Part shown: positions 11,255-21,472 of the stretch, piece after piece
Layout of the letters: each line of letters starts with the position of its first letter
Numbering within the stretch: the stretch's first letter is position 1
DNA from: Lycium barbarum
Lineage: Eukaryota; Streptophyta; Magnoliopsida; Solanales; Solanaceae
Assembly: GCF_019175385.1 (NCBI RefSeq)
Contig: NC_083340.1
Coordinates: forward strand, 11,606,336 to 11,670,335
Direction: 5' to 3'
DNA: 64,000 nucleotides
Program-made: the position numbers and the translations under genes
The notes under the pieces: generated by a model
Told to the model about the DNA's origin: nothing
Databases searched by the model: none
Seen by the model: only the letters and a program-made list of their open reading frames with translations

Positions 11255-11399
11255 CAAAACTAAACCTAATTTCCCATCACTCCCACCCCTAGCCCGCCGC
11301 CGACGCCCATCCCCGCCCCGCCCATCCCCCGACGCCGACGCCCCTTCCCCACCACTGTCTGTCCTCCCTCGCCGCCCTTGCTGTCCGCCGCCACTAAAG
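11255..11399 (+). other. GC-rich proline-coding exon-like segment in CACTA 1
   Basis: A GC-rich island in an AT-rich element codes for a Pro-rich stretch and ends at a strong donor (AAAG|GTAAGTAA, intron from 11400). It may be a captured exon or the element's own first exon. No family is recognised. Confidence 0.25.
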
Positions 11400-11721
11400 G
11401 TAAGTAATTTTGTTGCCATTTTTTTTTCCCAAATGGATGCACGAAACTTCTCCTTGGCTTGATCTTCACCTAAATACATGTAAATATAGGCCTTGCAGAG
11501 TATTTCACTTCCCACCTTGCTCACAATCTCACCCATAACTACATTTTTAGTGAAGGTTTAAGTTTAAAAATAGAGTTGGAATAGATAGTGCACAGAAATT
11601 GGTCAGAATTAGGGGTGTGTTTGGTACGATGATAATATATTTTTCGAAAAATACTTTTGAAAGATGACTTATTCATTTTGAGCTGTTGTTGATATAATTA
11701 CTCTCTATGTTTATTTACTTA

Positions 11722-13545
11722 CTAGTGAATTTGCCGCGCTTCGCGCGGTGAAGAGAACAAAAAAATTACTTCATATCCTATGAAATTTTTTGTTAACTGA
11801 AAACTTTTTCTGAATACATAAAAAAGGTACAACAAAAAAAAAATATAAAAAGCAAGAGATTCATATGATAAACAATTTATTTAGCATAGAAACTTTGTTT
11901 AGTAGATATATTTGGTTATATGTATAGTTATTTATAGAATAGTTATTTATTTTTTTAATATATGCGTATATAAATATATTTTGAACACATGATTTTTTTC
12001 TACTTGTTGAAATTTAAAAATAAGAAAAAATAATTCAATCAAAATAGAAAAGAAAACAATTAATCCAAACTGTTGCCTTCATTGACCGAAACAATTATCA
12101 GGAAAAGTTTGTTTTGATTTTAAATGTACCTTTTCTCCCTCCCCGCACCTCTTTCCTTCTTTTCCTTTATTTTTCTTCTTTCCTTCTGTTTCTGCCCCCT
12201 AATCTTTACTTAACTCCGAAAATTTCAGAAATTGCTATCATTTTAATCTCTTTTTTGTCCTCTTAATTTTCTGCTATAAGAAATCACTTTTTCTTCTCAT
12301 AGCTCCTCCTACTATTTCATAATACTTTTTGTATGGCCAACCCAATAAATTAAACAAACAACTATACAGAAAAAAAGAGAGGGTGGATGAAATACACAGT
12401 ATTCGATAAAAGAGAAACTACAAAAAAATGGCTACAATTAACACAAATTTAAACAACATCACAGAAAAAACTTGTCATCATCAATAGCAAAAGAACTACT
12501 TAACAGTTTACATACTTAATACAAATCTAGCATGATATCATCCCATCAAGCCAATACAAGAAGAAACAGATAAATTTATCATACCAAACTCAGCAGCACT
12601 TTATTAAACAAAGCATTGGAGACTTGATAGTAGGAAATATGACTGTCAATGGATGCATTACCTAATGATATCAAAAAAGAGAAGGATTGAAAGCCTAAGG
12701 AATGTTGGGGTTTTGGTCTGTGATCTTCGTGTTGGACCTTTTTACATTTTATACATGAATTATAGTAGAACACAAAGATGCTGCCGTTACCTTTTCTTTT
12801 AATGGAAATTATGAGAGGTTTTCAAATATGTTGAATGTAAATGGCTGCTCTTAGTGTTCGTTGGTTGTGCTAAATGTAACGCTCATACATGTAAAATCTA
12901 ATAATGAAGAAATTAATGGAAGAAATTATTAGGGTGATGTTATTTAAATGAAATTTAAGCAGTATTTTAAGCTTAAAATAAGAGAAAAAGGTCAAAAACT
13001 TGACAAAAAAGATAAATACCAATGCTAATCAAATAGAGGTGCTATCTCACCTCTTCTATGCCTAGACAAATCAATATGTTCATAGATGATTGATGCGGTA
13101 TAATTTCTGCATGAGAGTATCCCCTTAAAAAAATATACTAAAAGTGAAAAATAATGTCCCACATAAGTCATGGATTTTTTGTGATTTCCGTTATGCATTT
13201 CGATGAGTATGGAAAATTGCTAAAGCCAATAAATATCACCTTGAAGTATCCGTTTGAGTGCTGCTACAAATGTTAGAATGGAATGATTTATTAGACGTTA
13301 GACACCAAAGAGAGTATGGTATAATTAAGAGATTGTAAGGCGTGGCCTTTCAGTTTTATAGAAATGGTTAAGAAAGAATAATGTGTAATTAATGGTAACA
13401 CATAAATGAATGGATAATAAATAGGAAAAAATTGAAAAGAATGATAGGAAAAGCCAAAAAATGGAGAAAAAAGATAAATAGGAATCTAGGTCATAGAGAG
13501 GTGTCACATCACCTTGTCTATGCCTAGCTTTATATTATATATAGA
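11722..13545 (-). mobile_element. Non-autonomous Helitron nested in CACTA 1
   Basis: On the minus strand the 3' end has the hairpin CCGCGCGAAGCGCGG, eight bases, then CTAG followed by host T. The 5' end reads TCTATATATAATATAAAGCT, preceded by host A. These are the hallmarks of Helitrons (5' TC, 3' hairpin plus CTRR, insertion between A and T, no TSD). No Rep/helicase ORF is present. A second 5'-end-like block (GAGGTG...CACCTC...TATGCCTAG) lies at 13034-13068 inside the element. Confidence 0.85.
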
Positions 13546-15102
13546 TTTACTTTGCTTTTGTGGAAATTTTCAGACACATTACATAAAGCAAAAACCAATT
13601 TGTTGGTACTAAAAATCTACCAGATATTTCAAATTAACAAAGGAGGGTACTTCAAGAAAGTTTCAAGCTTCAACAAGAACAAAAAGTACTGGTTTTAGGT
13701 ATATAGTCTTAAGTAATCACTAATTATGTCATGCATTATATAGTTTTCAGTGGTCCAAAATATGAACATGCTCTAGATTGACCGCAAGGGCGTTCCTTGC
13801 CTATGGAAATTAATGCTTCCTTTTGAAAATGAATAATAGTGTATAGTTTGAAAATTTTGGTCGACTGTTTGGAATTTAGAGTGATGAAGCTAGTTAACAG
13901 TTAATCTTCTCCTCTTTTTTAATTTCCGCACTATTATGTGTGTTACCTCTTAGTTATGTGTTGGACTAAGCTTGATTCCTAATCATGTGGCTTGAGTAGT
14001 TTAATTGTTAGTTGCATGGATCTGTTTAGTGGACATGTTAGGCCACTATTGGCCTAATTAGCAATTATGTGATTTGTTTAAGCAATTACTAGTTAAATGG
14101 TGCTTAGCTTGAATGTGAATTCTTCATTGTTCTCTGATCTTTTTTTGGTAATTATGATGCCCTTTTTGAGAATTATGGTAATTATGGTTGGTGAGTCTTT
14201 TACTAATAACATATAAACTAAGTATTAGTTTAACAAGTTCAAACGTTGTGCTATTTGGGTAGTTGGATTCTCGTAGTTGGATGTACAATATACAAGAACT
14301 CGAAACAATACCTTGAAAAATCAAAGCAAAATATAACAAGTAGAATTAGCTGCTGACAGAGATGCATTGATATCAAAATGATCTTCTCATAAGAGTGTGG
14401 GGATAGTTCCGGGAAAAATTGTTTTGTTGGTCATATATTTAGATGCGATCGTGTAATGTTACTATTCACTTTGACATTGTTTTTTTTGTCTAAATCTTGT
14501 TTCTTTTTGCGGTGGGGGTTTAAGTATGTTTGACTGTTTGACAAGGTTAAGAGTCCTTCAAATCACTACTCTCAGTAGACTTCAAGAGAGGTTGATACTT
14601 TTCTGTGTTGCTTGGATTCTCTAGAAATGTGCCGACACATATAGAGGATTAATGAAAGAATATCGCCTGAAATAATTTCAACATGTCCTAAGTAGACGTT
14701 AATATGCATCGGCCTGTGCCTGTAGATTCTGTTCTACACATGCCTTATTAAAACCAACTCACATAGTTCACCAGTTCTAGCAACTGTACCAAAATACTCA
14801 AGAAGTATGGGAGATAACTCCCTAAATCAATCAATTATCCCTTAATCCTATTAGGGTCTCGAGTCAGAGTATAGTTCGGGTGTTTTGGAAATAAAAAGGA
14901 GAACATCCTCAAGCCAAAGTAAAACAGCTTATCCCTTTACTGATCAGGAAAAAGGCAATGAAAACAAACTTGCAACTTTAAGTCGGAACGTCATCAAATC
15001 ATTCACCTAACTAAAACAATGAGTAAGCTAAACATAACATTCTGCTAATCGTTAGGCTATTCGTTACAACAATTTTTGATGTTATGGACTGAGCTCCTGA
15101 TC

Positions 15103-15201
15103 CCATATTTATTATATCGAAATTCTTCCCAAGAAGTAAATGGGATATGGTTTTATAATTCACGTGAATGTGAAGAAGCTGCAAATATCTTTAACTCAAG
15201 A
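15103..15201 (+). pseudogene. DCP1 (mRNA-decapping activator) exon fragment captured by CACTA 1
   Basis: The frame reads PYLLYRNSSQEVNGIWFY and continues NSRECEEAANIFN, the highly conserved EVH1-domain segment of plant DCP1 (PYLLYRN, then EVNGIWFYN-RECEE). DCP1 activates the DCP2 decapping enzyme in cytoplasmic P-bodies. Only about 33 family residues are present of a protein of some 350. The surrounding ORF (15076-15261) extends into unrelated sequence on both sides. Lying within a CACTA element with confirmed ends, this is a transduplicated gene piece, not a gene. Confidence 0.75.
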
Positions 15202-15489
15202 TTTCAGCAGATTCAGCTGAGAGCTCATAAACTAGCTCTCCAATGTAGAGACATGATGTGAGTAGTTACTGGAAATAGTATGGTGACAAGTTCGAAAAAA
15301 TAAGAAATAAGATAGTTGTAGCATTGCATTACCTTCTGGGAACCACGTGAAATAATTATACATTACAACAGCAGCAATAAATATCTTTCCAAGTCCTGTG
15401 GGTAATGTCACTAAGGTATTGCTAAAAAGAGCAGTGCGGACGATAGAAAATTAATAATCACGACGATTGCTAACAGATGTCTGTTTCTA

Positions 15490-15700
15490 AGCATTGAACT
15501 CATTTGTTTTTCTGCTGGTTTTGCTTTTTGCTAATTTTCTACTGGTTTACCAGTTTTTTCTGTTGGTTTACCAATTTTTTTGCTGTTTTTCTCTGCTGCT
15601 TTGCTTTTTTTTTTTTTTTTGGTTGCTGGTTTCTGCTAGTTTGGTGCTGTTTTTCTGCTGGTTGTTCTGTTGCTTTGCTGGTTTGTTACTGATTTGAAGT
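15490..15700 (+). repeat. T/G-rich low-complexity repeat
   Basis: Degenerate iterations of TGCTGGTTT, TTTTTCTGCTGG and GGTTTACCA make two overlapping hydrophobic ORFs. These are a by-product of the repeat, not a membrane protein. Confidence 0.6.
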
Positions 15701-15867
15701 GTTTAAATGCTCGAGGTGGGAAAAAGAAGAAAAACAAATGCTCTTAGGCAATTCTGAGTATTGTGTTGCTGGATTTCTTAACATATATAGTAATATCTCC
15801 CATATTTCATTTTTGCTTGTGGCTCGTTTGGATATGAAATTAGTTGTTAATCTTGATTTGTTTGTAG

Positions 15868-16075
15868 ACGCTCGAGAGGGGATGGAGAAGGCGTAGGTGC
15901 TACTTCTGAAGGGGCAGTGGATCCTAAGGAGTACCAAGAAATGAAGCAGAAAGTTACTCAACTAACAAGTACACTTAGTGCCACGGAGGCAAGGATGTTG
16001 CATATGCAGGCAGAAATAGACAGCTTACTCAATCTTTGCCAAAATATTGCTATGTTTTCTTGGATATGTATATGA
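15868..16075 (+). pseudogene. C-terminal exon of a CACTA transposase-associated protein
   Basis: After an acceptor (TTTGTAG, ending 15867) the frame codes a Gly-rich lead, DPKEYQEMKQKVTQLTSTLS, then ATEARMLHMQAEIDSLL, and stops at 16073-16075. This acidic coiled-coil tail close to the 3' end of the element matches the usual C-terminal end of plant Ptta/En/Spm-type proteins. The rest of that protein is absent. A shadow ORF on the other strand (15958-16473) was discarded. Confidence 0.45.
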
Positions 16076-16389
16076 TATTTGATTATAGTTTTAATTCGAA
16101 TTAGTCTTTTACTTTTGAAGGTGAATTTGATTGTAGAAAGTAGTTTATGGCTGTTTAACTTTACGATGTTTAAGTGTTTGAATGTAGAAAGTAATTTATG
16201 GTTGTTTAACTTTACGATATTTAAGTGTTTGAATGTAGTTTTAAGGATATTTAGAAGTACCTTGAATTTGATAGTGAATGTGTTGTAATGTCGCATTGTT
16301 GATGAATTGGATGTGTTGCAGAATAATGTTGATTCGGTTGAATTGGCAGGTAGGTTGCTGTAAAAGCAGCGAAATGTTAGATATTTTTT

Positions 16390-16850
16390 TCCCAGATTTT
16401 TGACCACACGAGGTCGAAATTCAACCCAGATATTGCTAAATTCGACCTCACCAGGTCTAAAATGTACCTCCACATTAAAATTTCGACCACAAGAGGTCGA
16501 AATTTAGGCAACATATTAAATTCCGACTTCTTGTGGTCGAAATTTAAAAATGTTGTCCAGGATTTTGACCACATGTGGTCGAAAAATTAAATTATATTTT
16601 AAAAAATCTATTTTTTTCGACCACATGAGGTCGAAAATATTATTTAATATTTAAATATAAATTATTTTTTCAACCTCGTGCGGTCGAAATTTTTTAATAA
16701 TATTTAAATAAAATATGCAGTTTTCAACCACACAAGGTCGAAAACTGTTATTGCGTCGAAAAAAATTTCACCCTATCAGTTAGTGACCAGTCCTTGAGGT
16801 CGAAAATTTGGTCGAAAAATCGCCTTTTTCGACCTCATACGGTCGAAAAT
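16390..16850. repeat. Right subterminal repeats of CACTA 1
   Basis: About ten copies of the TTCGACC(A/T)CA..(A/C)GGTCGAAA palindromic word in AT-rich spacers, mirroring the left end. Confidence 0.8.
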
Positions 16851-16885
16851 TTTGGTCGGTTTTCCCTGTTTTTTTAGTAGTGTAT

Positions 16886-18482
16886 TATAACGTCATGTGT
16901 TATATTTCTCATTTTCCGCTCAATAAAATAAAAATTTTAAGTTATATTATATACGGATAGATTCAGAAGGATCCATAATTAAATTTTATACACTCATGTA
17001 ATGATCTCAAATTACTATAAAACAAATATTTATAGTATTTAGTTGATTACTCAATATATATACGTGATCTCATATATTTATAATTAAATATTATGAAATA
17101 GAAAATTCGGGGTTGGGGGGCATGGTGGGGGAGGTTTGGGGGTGGGGTAAAAAATAATTCTCACTTTTGCTTAAGTTTTAAATTCGTATTAGAAAATTCA
17201 TTCTACATATATATTTTTAAATCGTTAGTGTATACAACTTATACATTATTTTTATGTTGTGGAATTGGTCTATGCTGTCAAAAATGACTCGATCACCTTA
17301 TGATATAGATTTGCGTGTAAATTAGTGTAGTTTAAATTTTCCAAATTCAACTTACACACTAATGGTGGGGGCTTTAGGAGCTTCGGCACATGACCCTCTG
17401 ACTGAGAGCTTACATTTGACCCTTTAGGAGTTTTGTCCGCATTTCTTTTGTTCCGTTGTATGATTTGCCACGTTCATTGTTTTATTTGCTCATCTGCCAC
17501 ATCAGAGAGCATTTTTTTTGTGGAGATTGTAAATCAAACTTTTTATTTTGTGTCAGACTATCATTGACCCAGGTTAAAGTATCTAAACTTCGGAAGGTGG
17601 ATCCTAGAACATGTGAAAGTGGATTGGAACACTGGTGGAATTCAGGATTTCACGTAGGGATTCAAAATATGAAGAAATATATAAATAATAAAATTGAAGG
17701 GAGTTCAATATATACTATATATACATTAAAAATAATTTAAATTATATATAAATAATGTAATTTTCTGACAAAGGATAAACCCCTTGTGGCCTTCTTGGGT
17801 CACCCCCTGGATTGGAGGCACGTTGGGTGCAACCGTTGCTTTCCTTAACTGCAACCTGGGATCGAATCCAAATATCACCTTTGATTAGTTTTCATGTTTT
17901 TAATTTAAATGACTTATACTTTCCATGAAAACATCCGCTTTTGCACCTAAATAACAGGGGCAGCTGAATTGGACATGCGGCCTAAAGTCAAAATCTGGAA
18001 GAGGCCATAAATTTGTATAACAAATTTTTTATATTTGTATTTGGAGTTTATTCTTATAATTCTTAAAATGTAAAATGATGAATTATATCTTTACAATCAA
18101 TTTCTTTTTTATTTGACAATGTATTTATATTGTATAATATCTGTTGAGATATTATTGGTCTTAACCAAGATCCTATTGATTTTAGTGTTTAAAAAAATTC
18201 AACCAATTAAACTAGTGTTTACAAAAATTTAATAAAACAATTCTATAAGAATTTTAAATATTTAAGAAAGAACAACGACTTCACCTGATTGAATATGTCA
18301 ATAAGAGTGCTATCTTCTACTTGTAAAATCTCTCTTTTAAAACTTTAAATTCCAATAGTAATTTAGAATCATCAATATCATCTAGTAACCATTATGCTTT
18401 AAGAAATATTTAGTGATAAGATAATGCCTTTCTAAATATAATTATTTGATTAGCTTGAGCTTGAAAAATGTTAACAATAACA
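16886..18482. other. Non-coding spacer
   Basis: AT-rich sequence with no gene recognised. The stretch 17760-17880 has GGGATCGAATCC, similar to a pol III B box, but no convincing A box, so I do not call a SINE. A 94-codon ORF at 17456-17740 has no recognisable motif. Confidence 0.4.
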
Positions 18483-20020
18483 GGGAAAATACATAAAAAA
18501 AAACCCCCCAAACGTATACTCGGATTAATTATGACGCACCCAACCTTTGCGGGCGATCTATTACCCCCCTAGCCTTATTTTTTCTGTATTTTTGTACTTT
18601 TTTCGGCTGACATGACACAATTAAAATTTGATGCCTAGTTGCACATTGGAGAGTGTTGTACACTCTCCGCCACATTGGCGCCACATCACTGCCACATCGT
18701 CGTCGTCTTCTTCTTCTTCTTCTTCTTCTTCATTTCAAGAAATCAATTAACCCATTTTCCTCCATTAACACACACATATTCAATTTCATCATCAATCATA
18801 AAATGCTTATTTTCAAGAAATCAACCAACCCATATTCTTCCTCCATTAACACAAACACATTCAACCTATTTTCTTCCTCCATTACACACACACATTCAAC
18901 CCATTTTCTTCTTCCATTAACACACACACACATTCAACCCATTTTCTTCCTCTATTAACACACACACATTCAACCCATTTTCTTTCTTTTCCAATTCATC
19001 AAAACCATTATTTGCAAGATTTAACTCATCCTCTTTCTTTTTCAACTCAACACAACCATTGTTTTCAAGATTTAACTCATCTTCTTTTTGCAAAATAGGG
19101 AACCCCATATGGGAATTTTGGTCAGAAACTAATGCCTGGATTTGGGTATTGGATTCACTGGAAATTTCAAGATTGACAAAATCAGGCATTTTTGGCTTGA
19201 TAGGTAACCCCACAAAAGAACCCTAAAGATTGACACAAAGAATTCTTTGCATCAATTGTGCTTCAGTTTTGTCATTTGTGTGTGTGTGAAAGAGAGAGAG
19301 AGAGAAGGGGGGAAATGGATTTGGGTGGAAAATGCAATGGGCGGGAAAGCTAAAAAACTTTTATAAGATTTTTGTGGAATAAAAATGTTTAATTGGATCC
19401 CTATTACTGTTTCTTTAGCCATTAACACGATGGTTGTGTTGAGTTGGAAAAGAAAGAGGATGAGTTAAATCTTGCAAATAATGGTTTTGATGAATTGGAA
19501 CAAAAAGAAAATGGGTTGAATATGTGTGGGTTAATAGAGGAAGAAAATAGGTTGAATGTGTGTGTGTTAATGGAGGAAGAAAATGGGTTGAATGTGTGTG
19601 TGTGTTAATGGAGGAAGAAAATGGGTTGAATGTGTGTGTGTTAATGGAGGAAGAATATGGGTTGGTTGACTTCTCAAAAATAAGCTTTTTATGATTGATG
19701 ATGAAATTGAATATATGTGTATTAATAGAGGAAAATGGGTTAATTGATTTCTTGAGAAGAAAAAGAAGAAGAAGAAGAAGAAGAAGAAGAAGAAGAAGAA
19801 GAAGAAGAAGAAGAAGAAGACAACGACGTGGCAGTGACGTGGCGGAGAGTGTGCAACACTCTCCACTGTGCAACTGGGCATCAAATTTTGATTGTGCCAT
19901 GTCAGCCGAAAAAAGTACAAAAATACGGAAAAAATAAGACCAGGGGGTAATAGGTGGCCCGCAAAGGTTGGGTGCGTCATAATTAATTCGAGTATACGTT
20001 GAGGGGGGGGGGGGGTTATG
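18483..20020. mobile_element. Long foldback (inverted-repeat) element, MULE-like
   Basis: Left arm 18483-19056 and right arm 19430-20020 are inverted copies: outer words CGTATACTCG and TTATGACGCACCCAACCTTT, inner words TTGCAAGATTTAACTCATCC and CAACTCAACACAACCAT, in matching order. The loop (19057-19429) is unique and on its minus strand reads a short host-like coding start (MPDFVNLEISSESNTQIQAL) preceded by leader-like GA repeats. Arms carry (TTC)n near 18703-18731 and (GAA)n at 19761-19818. I could not fix a TSD because the outer edges are homopolymeric. Outer words resemble those of the MULE at 26656. Confidence 0.75.
19761..19818. repeat. (GAA)n microsatellite in the right foldback arm
   Basis: About 19 GAA units; the inverted counterpart in the left arm (18703-18731) is only about half as long, so the two arms have drifted by slippage. 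Confidence 0.9.
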
Positions 20021-20914
20021 AGTGAATTAGATTTTTTTTTTTTTTTATAAAAGATAGCTGCAATGCGAACTGGCTACATATTAGCACAAACTTTGAAAAT
20101 ATCTGCTTAATGATTTGTTTAAATTCGAAAGTAACTAATTTAAAAAACTTATTATTACTTAAATATAACTTGAGAAATTTTGAGGCCTAAACTATTGTGG
20201 GGTCTAAAGCCACTGTCTTAGTGACTTTATGGTTAAGCCGGCAGCCTGGCACTGCTAAGTAAGCACAAGCAAATGAGAGAGCCGAGATTCAAACCTGTAA
20301 CAGTTCGCACACAGTAGGAGAGTTCCAGTGTGAAACAGTGTACTCATGCCTCTGAGATACAACATGCATTCAGTGCATTAATTATCTAATTATAAGAGCA
20401 GGAGCAGCAAGCTCTAGTTTCTTTAAGACGCTAAATACCACATCAGCTAAGAATTATTTCAGGTTTTTCGTTTGATATCTTCTTTTTATAAAGCAAATCG
20501 ACTTCGATTCTTGAATAATGATAGAAAATGACGACTCCTTCATAAAAATAAACTTATTCAAGTTCTTTTTCCCAAAGAAGTCGCACTCCAACCTCCCGAG
20601 GAGTCATCTACCTACTTAAAAGGATCCTCCTCGCACAACCTTAACCACTGAGCTCTCTCTCAATTGTTTCAATTGTGTTAATATTTACCTATTAGCGCAG
20701 AATTCATACTTGACTTATATACTTGTGTTTTCGCCACTGCTCACGCTACAAGTAACCAGTCCGACACGATATTATCCATCTCTCAATCGTCATTGAAAGT
20801 TTTGTTGGCGTTTATTTTATGATAATAGTACCCCTGCCGTTTTCAAATCTTGTTGTCGCTTGTATGTCGAATAGGTAAACACTTTAATTGAGGTGTCTAA
20901 ATGAAAATTGGTAT
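20021..20914. other. Non-coding spacer with weak tRNA-like words
   Basis: No gene is recognised. On the minus strand GAGCTCAGTGGTTAAG (about 20640-20655) resembles a pol III A box, but no good B box follows at the expected distance, so a SINE is only possible. Confidence 0.3.
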
Positions 20915-20919
20915 AAACT

Positions 20920-21176
20920 TGTTAACTCGATTAATCTGCAGAGAAATGTGGAAAAGAGAAAACAAGCGAAACCCTAGTGAACGGTGAGAGAGAAGAGAGA
21001 GAATGAGAAGGAATGGAATGATTTATATTTTCAATAATCTGTCCCAAGTCATTTATTACAGAGTATATATTTACACACTAGAAAATACACAGTCAACAAG
21101 TCAATTAAATGAAGTAGTGGGCCGGGTCGGTGGCAGCTGAGCCTCGTGGACCTGATCAATATCATGTGGGCTAACA
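20920..21176 (-). repeat. 3' LTR of the copia element
   Basis: 257 bp, TG...CA ends; partner is 26204-26460. Confidence 0.95.
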
Positions 21177-21472
21177 CCCTCCCTCAAGCTTGAGGGTGAG
21201 TAAATACCAAGCTTGGGAAGAAAATGTTGATGAAGCTGCCCAGATAAGGCCTTTGTCATGATATCTGCAAGCTGCTGATGACTAGGAACAAAGTGAAGAG
21301 AGATCAGTCCAACATTTAAGCAATCACGAACATAATGACAATCCACCTCAATATGTTTGGTGCGCTCGTGGAAAACCGGATTCTTTGCTATGTGTAAAGC
21401 TGCTTGACTGTCATAAAAAATAGGAACATGATCCATGATAGACAAACCAAGGTCACCAAGCAGCCGAACCAA
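21101..21472 (-). pseudogene. Copia RNase H C-terminal part
   Basis: This frame continues the reverse-transcriptase ORF after one in-frame TAG (21473-21475). It carries VPIFYDSQAALHIAKNPVFH followed by ERTKHIEVDCHYVRD, the conserved end of copia RNase H. It opens without an ATG, consistent with a polyprotein cut by a point mutation, and the last residues run into the LTR. Confidence 0.9.
21177..21196 (-). other. Polypurine tract of the copia element
   Basis: Read on the minus strand, GCTTGAGGGAGGG ends exactly at the LTR; it would prime plus-strand DNA synthesis. Confidence 0.85.

Larger units (their letters stand above)
10883..16882 (+). mobile_element. CACTA (En/Spm) element 1, non-autonomous, carries gene fragments
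   Basis: Left terminus CACTACTAAATAAACAGG; right terminus on the minus strand CACTACTAAAAAAACAGG; both continue into GGAAAA-CGACCAAAA-TTTTCG. The 3-bp duplication TAT flanks it (10880-10882 and 16883-16885). Both ends have subterminal arrays of TTCGACC...GGTCGAA. Size is exactly 6,000 bp, including a nested Helitron of 1,824 bp. No full transposase is visible, only a C-terminal accessory exon (15868-16075), and there is a captured DCP1 exon (15103-15201). Confidence 0.9.

Noticed and set aside
15494..15697. Hydrophobic ORFs resembling a membrane protein
   Set aside because: Low-complexity T/G-rich repeat open in two overlapping frames; no family features.
17760..17885. Possible SINE (GGGATCGAATCC resembles a pol III B box)
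   Set aside because: No A box at proper spacing, no poly-A or TTG tail, no flanking duplication visible.
18639..19980. ORFs with long His/Thr/Ser, Phe or Arg runs
   Set aside because: They are translations of the TTC/GAA and CATTCAACC repeats in the foldback arms.
20560..20660. tRNA gene or SINE on the minus strand (GAGCTCAGTGGTTAAG)
   Set aside because: Only an A-box-like word; the rest does not fold as a tRNA and lacks a good B box.
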